A DNA stretch of 32,390 nucleotides from NCBI RefSeq assembly GCF_004322395.1, contig NZ_SCTW01000120.1, positions 1 to 32,390 on the forward strand. Reading direction: 5' to 3'. Positions 8,308 to 16,931 of this stretch are shown one piece after another; positions within the stretch are counted from its first letter, which is position 1, and every line of letters starts with the position of its first letter. The notes beneath the pieces were generated by a model that had not been told where the DNA came from, searched no databases, and saw nothing but the letters and a program-made list of their open reading frames with translations. Source of the DNA: Methylobacter sp. (lineage in GTDB: Bacteria > Pseudomonadota > Gammaproteobacteria > Methylococcales > Methylomonadaceae). The translations under genes were made by a program, and so were the position numbers.

Positions 8308-9297
8308 CTAAATGGCAAGAGCGCGGATTAGCTCAAGTTGCGCATCGGTAGATTCATTTTTACCTTCCAGACACGCCGATAAGGGGACCATTTCAATTTC
8401 GCCTTTATTAAAAGCGGTAACATGAGCTCGCATTCCTTGATGAAGCGCTTTTACGGCCGCATAGCCCATGTTCGAGGCAATCAGGCGATCCGTTGCGGTA
8501 GGGCTGCCACCGCGTTGGATATGTCCGAGAATACAGGCGTGGACGCTGAGATTGTACTGCCTCATCAGCGTGTCTTTTATTTCGTAGGACAAGCCGGCTT
8601 TTTCGCCTTCGGCTACGATGATAATCGAGGAGGTTTTACCCCGTTCCGTGCCTTTGTTAATACCGTTGACGATTTTTTCGTAATCAACTTCCTGGTTCGA
8701 TAGCACCACATGCTCTGCGCCGGTACAAACGCCCACTTGTAATGCAATGAAAGAAGATTTGCGGCCCATCACTTCAACCAGGAAAGTTCGCGCATGGGCC
8801 GAGGCGGTATCCCTGATATTGTCTACTGCGTTGACGGCGGTTTGCACTGCGGTATTGAAACCGATTGTGTATTCCGTGCCGGAAATGTCATTATCAATGG
8901 TGCCGGGTATGCCGATTATCGGAATGTCGTGTTCCCGATGCAAGGTCATCGCTCCGGCAAAAGACCCATTGCCGCCTATCACAATCAAGCTTTCAATATG
9001 TTTTCTGGCTAAAATGTGCGCGGCCTCCTGCCTGATTTCAGGGGTGTGAAACTCAAGGCAACGCGAAGTGTCGAGAATGGTTCCGCCTCGCTGGATGATA
9101 TTGCCGACTGACGACAGGCTGAGCTTTTGGATATTACCCTCCAGCAAGCCAGAATAGCCTCTATAAATGCCGTAAACATCAATGCCAAGGCCGATGGCGG
9201 TTCTTACTACCGAGCGTACCGCAGAATTCATGCCTGGGCTGTCGCCGCCGCTGCACAGCACAGCCAAAGATTTTATTGTTTTTGTATTAACTTCCAT
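8308..9297 (-). CDS. pfkA: 6-phosphofructokinase, ATP-type (PfkA family)
   Basis: A 329-residue cytosolic enzyme phosphorylating fructose 6-phosphate to the 1,6-bisphosphate. Motifs: GGDSPGMN (17-24), GGNGSFAGA (108-116), PGTIDNDISGTEYTIGF (131-147, catalytic Asp135), EVMGRKSSFIAL and GHIQRGGSPTATDR. At the two positions that decide the phosphoryl donor (104 and 124 in E. coli numbering) it has Gly111 and Gly132. This is the ATP pattern, not the Asp/Lys of pyrophosphate-dependent enzymes. An oddity is Asn110 where E. coli has the Mg-binding Asp103. The donor call follows established family rules; the effect of Asn110 is not known to me. It is the first gene of a likely operon with the redoxin gene. 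Confidence 0.93.
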   Translation of the reverse strand: MEVNTKTIKSLAVLCSGGDSPGMNSAVRSVVRTAIGLGIDVYGIYRGYSGLLEGNIQKLSLSSVGNIIQRGGTILDTSRCLEFHTPEIRQEAAHILARKHIESLIVIGGNGSFAGAMTLHREHDIPIIGIPGTIDNDISGTEYTIGFNTAVQTAVNAVDNIRDTASAHARTFLVEVMGRKSSFIALQVGVCTGAEHVVLSNQEVDYEKIVNGINKGTERGKTSSIIIVAEGEKAGLSYEIKDTLMRQYNLSVHACILGHIQRGGSPTATDRLIASNMGYAAVKALHQGMRAHVTAFNKGEIEMVPLSACLEGKNESTDAQLELIRALAI

Positions 9298-9411
9298 ATA
9301 TTCGGTACTGTTGGATGGTTTATGTTGCGCCTATTGTAATTCATTTAGAATGATCTACCGATGACGCCGTCTTAACGATTCCGGCATCAGGAGTAGGAGG
9401 ATATTTTCCGG

Positions 9412-10002
9412 CTATCTGCTTCCCTTTAAAAGGCCGTTGCCATCATCTCTATCTTTACCGGGTTCCGTATCAGTTCGCTCGGATTGTTGGGCATCTTTAA
9501 AGGTTCTTTTCTTAAAATCATGCTGATGAGGTAACGTTGACGGGTGGTCAGGAAATGATTGGGAAGGAGGAAAAATCGGCACCGATTGATAAGGCAGATA
9601 GTACGGTGGATATTGTAGGTATGATGGCCCATATATATTTCGACGCTCCAGTGCATCAGCTTGCCGTTTTGCCTCATAGGCTTGCTGCCGTTCATATTCC
9701 GCACTTCTTCTCAATGCCTCGACAGATGCTTTTCTATCCTGTTCGGCTCGGAGCTCATTTTCGGCTTTGATTCTTTCCGCTTCACGCTTGGCAAAATCCT
9801 CTTCCCAGGCTTTTAGCTTGGCTTCTTCCTCGGCAACTTTACGCGGATTGACTTTTTGAATCTGGACGGTCTTTTGTTTTTCAGAAGATTCGCATGGTGT
9901 GGATTGATAAACTGTTTTGCCGGATTTCAGTTGGCATTTAAAAACCTCAGCTTGGGCTGATGAAATGAATAGGCTCAATAGAATAAAAAATATTTTTTTC
10001 AT
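9412..10002 (-). CDS. Exported DUF4124-domain protein
   Basis: A 196-residue protein with a signal peptide (MKKIFFILLSLFISSAQA). The next 30 or so residues, EVFKCQLKSGKTVYQSTPC, are the DUF4124 pattern (a short beta domain with two cysteines), common in gammaproteobacterial envelope proteins of unknown function. A long charged coiled coil (about 55-120, rich in Glu, Lys, Arg and Ala) follows, then a Pro/Tyr-rich segment (about 125-155) and a polar tail. GGGG sits about nine bases before the ATG. It lies alone between pfkA and queG; no operon partner is obvious. Confidence 0.72.
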   Translation of the reverse strand: MKKIFFILLSLFISSAQAEVFKCQLKSGKTVYQSTPCESSEKQKTVQIQKVNPRKVAEEEAKLKAWEEDFAKREAERIKAENELRAEQDRKASVEALRRSAEYERQQAYEAKRQADALERRNIYGPSYLQYPPYYLPYQSVPIFPPSQSFPDHPSTLPHQHDFKKRTFKDAQQSERTDTEPGKDRDDGNGLLKGSR

Positions 10003-10111
10003 AATTGAATACCCCGATCAGTGTACGTTGAAGAATGATACAAATAATTCTAAATCATTAGCTTACAGAAGATTCATTTTTGATTATTAATAAGTCATCA
10101 AAATAACCTCT

Positions 10112-10155
10112 GGAGTGCAGGCTTTGCCTACAGGTATATAGGTAAAGCCTGCGCT
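10112..10155. repeat. Repeat family R5 hairpin
   Basis: GCAGGCTTTGCCTA (10117-10130) pairs with TAGGTAAAGCCTGC (10139-10152) around an eight-base loop, with one G-T wobble. A related, more separated pair is at 20616-20750. No T-run follows. Confidence 0.75.
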
Positions 10156-10196
10156 CGCGTCACTTTCCGGCAAATTAACTGAATTTGAAAATGCTG

Positions 10197-10242
10197 TATG
10201 AAATCCGTTTAAATCCGCCCAATCCGTGTCATCTATGTTCCA
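10197..10242. repeat. Repeat family R4, single arm
   Basis: Tandem seven- to eight-base units of the form AAATCCGT / TAAATCCGC / CCAATCCGTG ending in CATCTATGTTCC. This is one arm of the element that appears as a complete inverted pair at 26401-26510. It lies immediately after the queG stop. Confidence 0.65.
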
Positions 10243-10248
10243 TTGCCG

Positions 10249-11328
10249 TTATGAATTCTTTTGATAATGTTGCGCCAAAGCCCACCGTACATGTTCCCTG
10301 ACCATGGCGGAATCATGATCAAGCATAGCCTTTAAGGCATCGGTAATAACCTGCGATGCAGGCGCGTTGCCCAAAGCCACTGCGATATTCCTTAGCCAAC
10401 GCTGATGGCCGATTCTACGTATTGCCGAGCCTTCGGTTTTTGCCAGGAATTCTTCTTCGGTCCAAGCGAACACCTCAAGCAATTGTTGGGTGTTAAGCCG
10501 GTGTCTGGGGCTGAAATCCTGTTCGCCGGTCAGCTTGGCAAAACGATTCCACGGGCAGATGAGCTGGCAATCGTCGCAGCCATAGATGCGGTTGCCGATC
10601 AACGGCCTTAAATTTTCCGGAATTGAACCGTGCAGTTCGATGGTCAAGTAGGATACGCAACGTCTGGCATCGACTCGATAGGGCGCAATAATCGCTTGGG
10701 TCGGGCAAATATCCAGACAGGCGCGGCACTCGCCGCAATGTGCCGTGGCAGGACTGTCGATCGGTAGCGGCAGGTTGGTGAACAGTTCGCCTAAAAAAAA
10801 CCACGATCCGGCTTTGCGGTTAATAAGATTGGAATGCTTGCCTATCCAGCCCAACCCGGCTTTTTCGGCCAAGGCCTTTTCCAGAACCGGGGCGCTGTCG
10901 ACAAAAGCCCGCATGGATTCTGGGGGCTGATATCCGGTTTCCGCTTGGATTCTATCGGCCAGTTTTTGCAGGCGGTTTCGCATCAGTTTGTGATAATCGC
11001 GGCCCAGCGCATAGCGGGAAATATAAGCCGAAGCAGGATCAGCCAGCGCTTGACTCATCGCAGTCGCAGATTCAGTCTGGTAATCCATGCGCACCGAAAT
11101 AACGCGCACAGTACCGGGATGCAATAACTCCGGCCTGCTGCGTTTAAGGCCGTGGCGCTGCATATAGTCCATTTCGCCTTGGAAGTTATTGTCCAGCCAG
11201 TTTTGCAGGCGGGCTTCCGCTTCCGGTAAATCGGTGTCGGTGATACCCACTTGTTGAAAGCCCAGCTCTTGCCCCCATTGTTTAATTTGCAAGGCGAGGG
11301 CGGCCATTTTTTGACTGCTTATGTTCAT
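10249..11328 (-). CDS. queG: Epoxyqueuosine reductase QueG
   Basis: The last step of queuosine synthesis: cobalamin-dependent reduction of epoxyqueuosine to queuosine in tRNA wobble positions (cytosolic). At 359 residues it has the usual size. The N-terminal cobalamin-binding region contains YALGRDYHKLMRNRLQ and AFVDSAPVLEKALA. GLGWIGKHSNLI is a family signature. A ferredoxin-like pair of 4Fe-4S motifs follows: CGECRACLDICPT and, later, CDDCQLICPWN. The C-terminal HEAT-like helices include IRRIGHQRWLRNIAVALGN. It is divergent from nnr, with which it is adjacent in many gammaproteobacteria. Confidence 0.95.
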   Translation of the reverse strand: MNISSQKMAALALQIKQWGQELGFQQVGITDTDLPEAEARLQNWLDNNFQGEMDYMQRHGLKRSRPELLHPGTVRVISVRMDYQTESATAMSQALADPASAYISRYALGRDYHKLMRNRLQKLADRIQAETGYQPPESMRAFVDSAPVLEKALAEKAGLGWIGKHSNLINRKAGSWFFLGELFTNLPLPIDSPATAHCGECRACLDICPTQAIIAPYRVDARRCVSYLTIELHGSIPENLRPLIGNRIYGCDDCQLICPWNRFAKLTGEQDFSPRHRLNTQQLLEVFAWTEEEFLAKTEGSAIRRIGHQRWLRNIAVALGNAPASQVITDALKAMLDHDSAMVREHVRWALAQHYQKNS

Positions 11329-11366
11329 AGCTAACTAACGACGGGGATATAATGTGATTAATACAG

Positions 11367-11493
11367 CGACACGGATAAAAAGGGCAAAGGGCAAAGGGCG
11401 AAAGGCACAAAAACACCTTTTGCCTTTCGTCTTGTGCCTATGATTCCATTTTATCAATGTTGGTCGGTTAAATCCGCGTCATCTCGTTCTGTT
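11367..11493. repeat. Hybrid R3/R4 repeat in the queG-nnr divergent gap
   Basis: GACACGGATAAAAAGGGCAAAGGG and tandem GGGCAAA units run into GGCACAAAAACA. They are mirrored by CCTTTTGCCTTTCGTCTTGTGCC and, further on, AAATCCGCGTCATC. The outer parts resemble family R4 and the inner parts R3. The element occupies most of the 187-base divergent promoter region. Confidence 0.6.
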
Positions 11494-11515
11494 TTTCTAA
11501 TATTGATTAATTACA

Positions 11516-12979
11516 ATGCAAAATTTACCAATAAAACTCTATCGCGCTGCACAGGTCAGGGAACTGGACCGAATCGCTATTCAAGAACGCGGTATTCCGG
11601 GCTTTGAATTAATGAATAGAGCAGGACTTGAAGTTTTCCAGTGTATCAAAAAACAATGGCCGGATGCCCGGTCTGTAGCCGTTTTTTGCGGTTCCGGCAA
11701 TAATGCGGGCGATGGCTATATTATTGCCACACTGGCATTGGAAGCAGGATTGAACGTTTGCGTTTATGCGGTTTCAGAACCTGAAAAGCTCAATGGCGAC
11801 GCGTTGACTGCCTATCGGAAATACAGTGAAACTCATGGTACGGTTATGCCGTTTCAGACCGAACAGATCATTAATGCCGATGTGCTGGTTGACGCGCTGC
11901 TCGGTACCGGATTGGATAGGCCGGTAACCGGGCTTTACGCAGAAGCGATCCAGGCCATCAATGCCCATTCCTCTCCGGTCATTGCTGTGGATATTCCATC
12001 CGGCTTAAATGCCGATACCGGCAACGTGATGGGCTGTGCAGTAAAAGCTGCTTGTACGGTTACTTTTATCGGCCTGAAACAAGGCTTATTTACCGGGCAA
12101 GCGGCCGAGTATTGCGGCGAGATTTGCTACGCGCAACTGGGAGTGCCGGACGATGTATTTGAAGAGGTTAAAGCCGCCACGGTGCGTGTAGTCAAATCGC
12201 CGTTACCGCATCGTAGCCGTGATGCGCATAAAGGCAACTGCGGGCATGTGCTGATAGTAGGCGGCGATCTCGGTTACTCCGGCGCGGCCAAAATGGCGGG
12301 TGAGGCAGCTTTGCGGGTAGGTGCGGGTTTGGTTAGCATAGCCACACGGCCTGAGCATTCCGGGCTTATGAACTTGAGCAGGCCGGAATTGATGTGCCAT
12401 GGCGTGGAAACTCCAGAGCAATTGCTGACGTTACTGGCAAAAGCCGATGTCGTTGCTGTTGGGCCAGGGTTAAGTCAAAGCGCTTGGGCGAAAGCATTAT
12501 TTAATACTGTGATAAGCTTCGGAAAGCCGATGGTAGTCGATGCAGACGGTTTGAACCTTTTAGCCGCCGCACCGGCAACAAAGCCGGACTGGATTTTAAC
12601 GCCGCATCCCGGCGAAGCGGCCCGGCTATTAAACTGCTCTAATGCCGAAATACAGCAAGACAGGTTTGCGGCTGCCTTATCCCTTCAGGCTAAGTACGGC
12701 GGTGTTGCCATACTTAAAGGTGCAGGAACATTAATCGCATCCGAACATGATCTTGCCGTTTCCAACACCGGCAATCCGGGCATGGCATCCGGCGGCATGG
12801 GCGATGTACTGACAGGCGTGATTGCCGGTTTACTGGCTCAAGGTTTTTCTGTACAGGATGCGGCGCAGCAAGGGGTTTATAATCATGGTCTGGCGGCCGA
12901 TTTATCCGCAGCAAAAGACGGTGAAAGAGGCTTGCTGGCTACTGATTTAATGCCCTATCTCAGACAATTGGTAAATTAA
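11516..12979 (+). CDS. nnr: Bifunctional NAD(P)H-hydrate epimerase / ADP-dependent NAD(P)H-hydrate dehydratase
   Basis: Repairs hydrated NADH and NADPH. The N-terminal YjeF_N domain (about 5-215) epimerises the hydrate and shows FCGSGNNAGDGYIIA and VDIPSGLNADTG. The C-terminal ribokinase-like dehydratase domain (about 225-485) shows GHVLIVGGDLGYSGAAKMAG, the DADGLNLL segment, TPHPGEAARLL and the ADP/catalytic loop NPGMASGGMGDVLTG. Both domains are complete at 487 residues. It is the first gene of the nnr-tsaE-amiC-mutL-miaA series, the same order as in E. coli, although repeats now separate it from tsaE. Confidence 0.95.
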   Translation: MQNLPIKLYRAAQVRELDRIAIQERGIPGFELMNRAGLEVFQCIKKQWPDARSVAVFCGSGNNAGDGYIIATLALEAGLNVCVYAVSEPEKLNGDALTAYRKYSETHGTVMPFQTEQIINADVLVDALLGTGLDRPVTGLYAEAIQAINAHSSPVIAVDIPSGLNADTGNVMGCAVKAACTVTFIGLKQGLFTGQAAEYCGEICYAQLGVPDDVFEEVKAATVRVVKSPLPHRSRDAHKGNCGHVLIVGGDLGYSGAAKMAGEAALRVGAGLVSIATRPEHSGLMNLSRPELMCHGVETPEQLLTLLAKADVVAVGPGLSQSAWAKALFNTVISFGKPMVVDADGLNLLAAAPATKPDWILTPHPGEAARLLNCSNAEIQQDRFAAALSLQAKYGGVAILKGAGTLIASEHDLAVSNTGNPGMASGGMGDVLTGVIAGLLAQGFSVQDAAQQGVYNHGLAADLSAAKDGERGLLATDLMPYLRQLVN

Positions 12980-13010
12980 GGCATTCATAATCAATTCGAC
13001 ATACACGGTA

Positions 13011-13088
13011 AAAAATTTTTATTCACCACGAAGACACGAAGAGCACGAAGAATAAAAACTTCGTGCTCTTCGTGGTGATAAATTTTTA
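13011..13088. repeat. Repeat family R3 hairpin between nnr and tsaE
   Basis: An imperfect inverted repeat of nearly 80 bases made of CACGAAG units. The left arm reads ATTCACCACGAAG, then ACACGAAG, then AGCACGAAG; the right arm is the complement but lacks the middle eight-base unit. The stem is bounded by AAAAATTT on both sides. It could act as a terminator-like structure between the two genes. Confidence 0.75.
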
Positions 13089-13133
13089 ATCAATTTTTAT
13101 AGATTCACTTGTTATTAATGAGATGTCGCATTG

Positions 13134-13556
13134 ATGAAGACATATTTAAAGGACACCGAAGCGACAGAGCAGTTTGGCGCGAAGCTTTGGGAAGAGCTGC
13201 CGTCAAAATGCCTGATATTCTTGCATGGCGATCTGGGAGCTGGAAAAACGACTCTGGTTAGGGGCTTTCTCAGAGCGGCAGGTTACACCGGCGCGGTCAA
13301 AAGCCCGACCTATACGCTGGTGGAAGAATACACAATAGATGGCCGTAAGATATTCCATTTTGATTTGTACCGGGTTGCCGATCCCGAAGAATTGGAATGG
13401 ATAGGCATAAGAGATTATTTTGACCAGGATTGCATCTGCTTTATTGAGTGGCCCGATATGGGCAAAGGCTTTTTACCCGAGCCGGATAGAGTTATCAGTT
13501 TGATTAAAGAAAGGGAAGGTCGCTCAGCCGATATGCATTTCATCTCCCAGCGTTAA
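13134..13556 (+). CDS. tsaE: tRNA threonylcarbamoyladenosine biosynthesis ATPase TsaE
   Basis: A P-loop ATPase that drives the TsaBDE complex making t6A at position 37 of ANN-decoding tRNAs (cytosolic, normally essential). The 140-residue protein has Walker A GDLGAGKTT (32-40, Lys38), switch-like VKSPTYTLVEEY, HFDLYR and the closing IEWPDMGKGFLPEPDRVI typical of TsaE. I use ATG 13134 rather than the TTG at 13131. The tail after residue 125 is slightly divergent. It lies 81 bases upstream of amiC. Confidence 0.94.
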   Translation: MKTYLKDTEATEQFGAKLWEELPSKCLIFLHGDLGAGKTTLVRGFLRAAGYTGAVKSPTYTLVEEYTIDGRKIFHFDLYRVADPEELEWIGIRDYFDQDCICFIEWPDMGKGFLPEPDRVISLIKEREGRSADMHFISQR

Positions 13557-13595
13557 AAAATAATATATAACCTACCTACAAAAACAATTACATAC

Positions 13596-13604
13596 TGCTA
13601 TAAT
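13596..13604 (+). promoter_or_regulatory. Extended -10 promoter candidate upstream of amiC
   Basis: TGCTATAAT matches an extended -10 element (TGn before TATAAT), 33 bases before the amiC start. No good -35 is visible, as is usual for extended -10 promoters. It suggests amiC can be transcribed independently of tsaE. Confidence 0.4.
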
Positions 13605-13637
13605 CTAAACCGGATTATCACTTTGTGAGTTGCGTCG

Positions 13638-14990
13638 ATGGGAAGTTACAGGAAGATCTTGTTTATTATTGGATTGCAGTTATTGGCTATACCCAGCTAT
13701 GCGGGACAGATCAATATCAATTCATTGCGTTATTGGAATACGCCCGATCAAAATCAAATGTTGTTCGATGTAACTTCCTCACCTGAGCATCGGGTTTTTC
13801 TGATGAACAACCCGTCGCGCTTGGTGATTGACATACGTAACGCCAACGTAAAACAGTTTTTAAGCCAACCGCCGCCATCTCATCCGCTGTTTTCCCAAGT
13901 ACGTGTTGCGGCAAAAAATAAAACCGATTTACGGATCGTAGTCGATTTAAAAAGAGAGATTAATTCAAAGACCATGTCATTAAGAACCAATAGCATGGAT
14001 GGGCATCGCTTGGTTATTGAGTTATTAGGCAAAGCCCCGGATAGAAATGCGAAGGTTCAGGAGAAGGCAGAGGTTAAAGCTGCTACCGACAAAACGGCGG
14101 AGAGCACTAATCCGCCGGGAGCGAATTCTCATGTGAAGCACATGAAGGAGGACAGGCAGGGACAGCCCGGCCTGAATAAAGCTGCAGAAAGTCCGGTTAA
14201 AGAACCTCAGCCGCTCGCAACTAAAAAAATTGCTGCCAGTCCCATTCACCCAACAAAAGTTGCCAAACGAGACAAAGGCATCATTGTTGCGGTTGATGCA
14301 GGTCACGGAGGAGACGATCCCGGCGCTCATGGGCAAAATGGCACCGAAGAGAAAAAGGTCACGCTGTCCATCGCTAGAAAACTTGCGGATTTAATCAATC
14401 AACAGCCGGGTATGAAAGCGGTGATGGTTCGCAAAGGCGATTATTATGTAGATCTTAGAAAAAGAATGCATATTGCGAGAGCAGCCAAGGCCGACTTGTT
14501 TATCTCGATTCATGCCGACGCTTTTCAGAACTCAACAGTCAAAGGCGCGTCGGTTTATACTTTGTCTAACAAGGGTGCAACCAGCGAAGCTGCGCGTTGG
14601 CTGGCTGACACCGAAAACGCATCCGATCTGGTTGGCGGCGTCAGTTTGAACGATAAAGAAGATGTGTTGGCTTCGGTGTTGCTGGATTTGTCGCAGACTG
14701 CTACGCAAGATGCCAGTGTGAATGTGGCGACGAAAGTGCTGAGAAATTTTGAACGCATCGGTGAATTGCACTACGCCTCAGTGCAAAAAGCCGGATTTCT
14801 AGTGTTGAAATCTCCTGATGTGCCGTCTATTTTGGTAGAAACGGCGTTTATCTCCAATCCGTCGGAAGAGCTTAAGTTAGTTAACACTGCGCATCAATCA
14901 AAAATAGCGCTGGCTATTTTCAATGGCGTACGGAGTTATTTTAATAAAGATATTCCTGAAGAAAGTAGAGTCGCAGCTTTAAGTATGTAA
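13638..14990 (+). CDS. amiC: N-acetylmuramoyl-L-alanine amidase, AmiB/AmiC type (AMIN + Amidase_3)
   Basis: A periplasmic zinc amidase that cuts the peptide from muramic acid during septum splitting. Residues 1-22 are a signal peptide. Residues 23-132 form an AMIN domain (MLFDVTSSPEHRVFLMNNPSRLVIDI), which targets the division site. A long polar, Lys/Ala/Pro-rich linker (about 133-212) follows. The Amidase_3 domain (about 215-440) has the zinc ligands His223 (DAGHGG), Glu237 (GTEEK) and His292 (SIHADA) and the catalytic Glu401 (VETAF). The insertion between the last two motifs carries the regulatory helix region found in AmiB/C, suggesting control by an EnvC/NlpD-type activator. No LysM repeat is seen, unlike E. 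coli AmiB. Confidence 0.94.
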   Translation: MGSYRKILFIIGLQLLAIPSYAGQININSLRYWNTPDQNQMLFDVTSSPEHRVFLMNNPSRLVIDIRNANVKQFLSQPPPSHPLFSQVRVAAKNKTDLRIVVDLKREINSKTMSLRTNSMDGHRLVIELLGKAPDRNAKVQEKAEVKAATDKTAESTNPPGANSHVKHMKEDRQGQPGLNKAAESPVKEPQPLATKKIAASPIHPTKVAKRDKGIIVAVDAGHGGDDPGAHGQNGTEEKKVTLSIARKLADLINQQPGMKAVMVRKGDYYVDLRKRMHIARAAKADLFISIHADAFQNSTVKGASVYTLSNKGATSEAARWLADTENASDLVGGVSLNDKEDVLASVLLDLSQTATQDASVNVATKVLRNFERIGELHYASVQKAGFLVLKSPDVPSILVETAFISNPSEELKLVNTAHQSKIALAIFNGVRSYFNKDIPEESRVAALSM

Positions 14991-15089
14991 TAAATTGTAA
15001 GGGCGTCGGCGTGATTGCCGCGTCCTGCAACGAAGTGAGAATAATTTTCCCTATTCATTTAAAATACGTCTTTTGCTTTAGGTCGGCAG

Positions 15090-16931
15090 ATGCGTATCCA
15101 TTCACTCCCCACACAGCTTGTCAATCAGATTGCCGCGGGTGAAGTGGTCGAAAGACCCTCATCCGTGGTAAAAGAATTGGTTGAAAATTGTTTTGACGCA
15201 GGAGCCAGTCAAGTCGTTATCGATATAGAGCAGGGCGGCGCTAGATTGATAAAAATCAGGGATAACGGTTGCGGTATCGTTAAAGAAGATTTGCCGTTGG
15301 CCTTGTCCCGACATGCAACCAGTAAAATTGCCAGCTTGGAAGACCTGGAACATGTGGTCAGCATGGGGTTTCGAGGCGAGGCATTGCCCAGCATCAGCTC
15401 GGTTGCAAGACTTACGTTGATTTCGCGGGTTAGCGATGCCGATTGCGCCTGGCGCGTTAATGCCGACGGTTCCGAACAGGATTTCGATCCGCAACCCGAT
15501 CCGCATCCGCAAGGCACCACGGTCGATGTCCGCGACCTGTTTTACAACACCCCCGCCAGACGCAAGTTTTTAAAAACCGAAAAAACCGAATTCGCCCATA
15601 TAGAAACCTTAATTCAACGTATGGCGCTGAGCCGTTTCGATATAGGTTTTACCCTTTTGCATAATCAAAAGGAAATACTTAACCTGAAACCAGCGACTAC
15701 GGAACGCGAACAAGAGCAAAGAGTTGCCGGTATTTGCGGTTCGGCCTTTATCGAAAATTCGGTAAAAATCGACTTTGCGGCATCGGGTTTGCAATTGTCC
15801 GGTTGGGTCGGCTTGCCGACTTTTTCCCGCAGCCAGCCTGACATGCAGTTTTTCTACGTCAACGGCAGGTTGGTCAAGGATAAACTAGTTTCCCATGCTG
15901 TAAAACAGGCGTATCAAGACGTACTGTTTCACGGTCGGCATCCGGTTTTTGTCTTGTACCTGACGCTCGACCCAGCGATAGTTGACGTTAACGCCCATCC
16001 GGCAAAGCTTGAAGTCAGATTCAGGGAAGGCCGTTTAGTGCATGATTTCCTGTTTTCGGCATTGCACCGCTCGCTTGCCGATTTAAGGCCGAGGCATAAT
16101 GCTCAAGCCAGCGTAGCTCAACCATTGGAGCCACAAACACAACCTACGCCTAATGAAAAACCCAACAACGTCGTTTGGATAAACGATAGCGAAACCCGAC
16201 AATCAAAGCCAGATTTCGCTGCTAAGCAAAGTTACAGTTCCAGGCCGCCTCAGCAAGCCTCATTGCCATTGCATGTAGAAGAATCCATACAAGCCTATGC
16301 TTCGCTGTATCCGAAACCGGAACCCGCGCCTGTGGCGCAACAGGAAGCAAAGCCGCTAGGCCATGCTATCGCTCACCTGCACAATATCTACATTTTGTCG
16401 GAAACGCCAAACGGCATCATTCTGGTCGATGCTCATGCCGCACATGAACGGGTCACTTACGAGCGATTAAAACAGCAATACCAAAACGGCGCAGTGCCCA
16501 GCCAACCGTTATTGCTGCCGATTAAAATAACTGTCAGCGTTGCGGAAGCGGATCTGGCTGAAGATGAGCATGAGTTTTTCAATACACTGGGTTTTGAAAT
16601 TAACCGCTCCGGGCCGGAAACCATCGTACTTCGCTCAATACCCGTTCTATTAAGCAATACCGACATGGAAACCCTGATTCGCGATGTGCTGGCCGACCTG
16701 ACGGAACACGGCATGAGCCATCGTATCCAGGAAAAATCCAATGAAATATTAGCTACAGTGGCCTGTCATGGCGCCGTGCGTGCCCATCGCCGGTTGACCG
16801 TCGACGAAATGAACGCTTTACTTCGGGATATGGAGAAAACAGAAAGGATAGGGCAATGCAATCATGGTCGGCCTACGTGGGTGGAATTATCGACGCAAGA
16901 TCTCGATAAATTCTTTTTACGCGGGCAATAA
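15090..16931 (+). CDS. mutL: DNA mismatch repair protein MutL
   Basis: A cytosolic GHKL ATPase coordinating mismatch repair. The 613-residue protein has all N-terminal motifs: AAGEVVERPSSVVKELVEN, IRDNGCGI, SRHATSKI and MGFRGEALPSI, then GTTVDVRDLFYNTPARRKF. A variable Pro/Gln-rich linker spans about 330-425. The C-terminal domain carries VDAHAAHERVTYE, which fits the nuclease motif DxHAxxExxxxE, plus ACHGAVRAHRRL and CNHGRPTW. It therefore resembles the endonuclease-bearing MutL of Pseudomonas rather than the nuclease-less E. coli protein (inference from motifs). AGG lies seven bases before the ATG. Confidence 0.96.
   Translation: MRIHSLPTQLVNQIAAGEVVERPSSVVKELVENCFDAGASQVVIDIEQGGARLIKIRDNGCGIVKEDLPLALSRHATSKIASLEDLEHVVSMGFRGEALPSISSVARLTLISRVSDADCAWRVNADGSEQDFDPQPDPHPQGTTVDVRDLFYNTPARRKFLKTEKTEFAHIETLIQRMALSRFDIGFTLLHNQKEILNLKPATTEREQEQRVAGICGSAFIENSVKIDFAASGLQLSGWVGLPTFSRSQPDMQFFYVNGRLVKDKLVSHAVKQAYQDVLFHGRHPVFVLYLTLDPAIVDVNAHPAKLEVRFREGRLVHDFLFSALHRSLADLRPRHNAQASVAQPLEPQTQPTPNEKPNNVVWINDSETRQSKPDFAAKQSYSSRPPQQASLPLHVEESIQAYASLYPKPEPAPVAQQEAKPLGHAIAHLHNIYILSETPNGIILVDAHAAHERVTYERLKQQYQNGAVPSQPLLLPIKITVSVAEADLAEDEHEFFNTLGFEINRSGPETIVLRSIPVLLSNTDMETLIRDVLADLTEHGMSHRIQEKSNEILATVACHGAVRAHRRLTVDEMNALLRDMEKTERIGQCNHGRPTWVELSTQDLDKFFLRGQ

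Noticed and set aside
13011-13088. CRISPR-like short tandem repeats
   Set aside because: Units are 7-9 bases, contiguous and arranged as inverted arms; no spacers.
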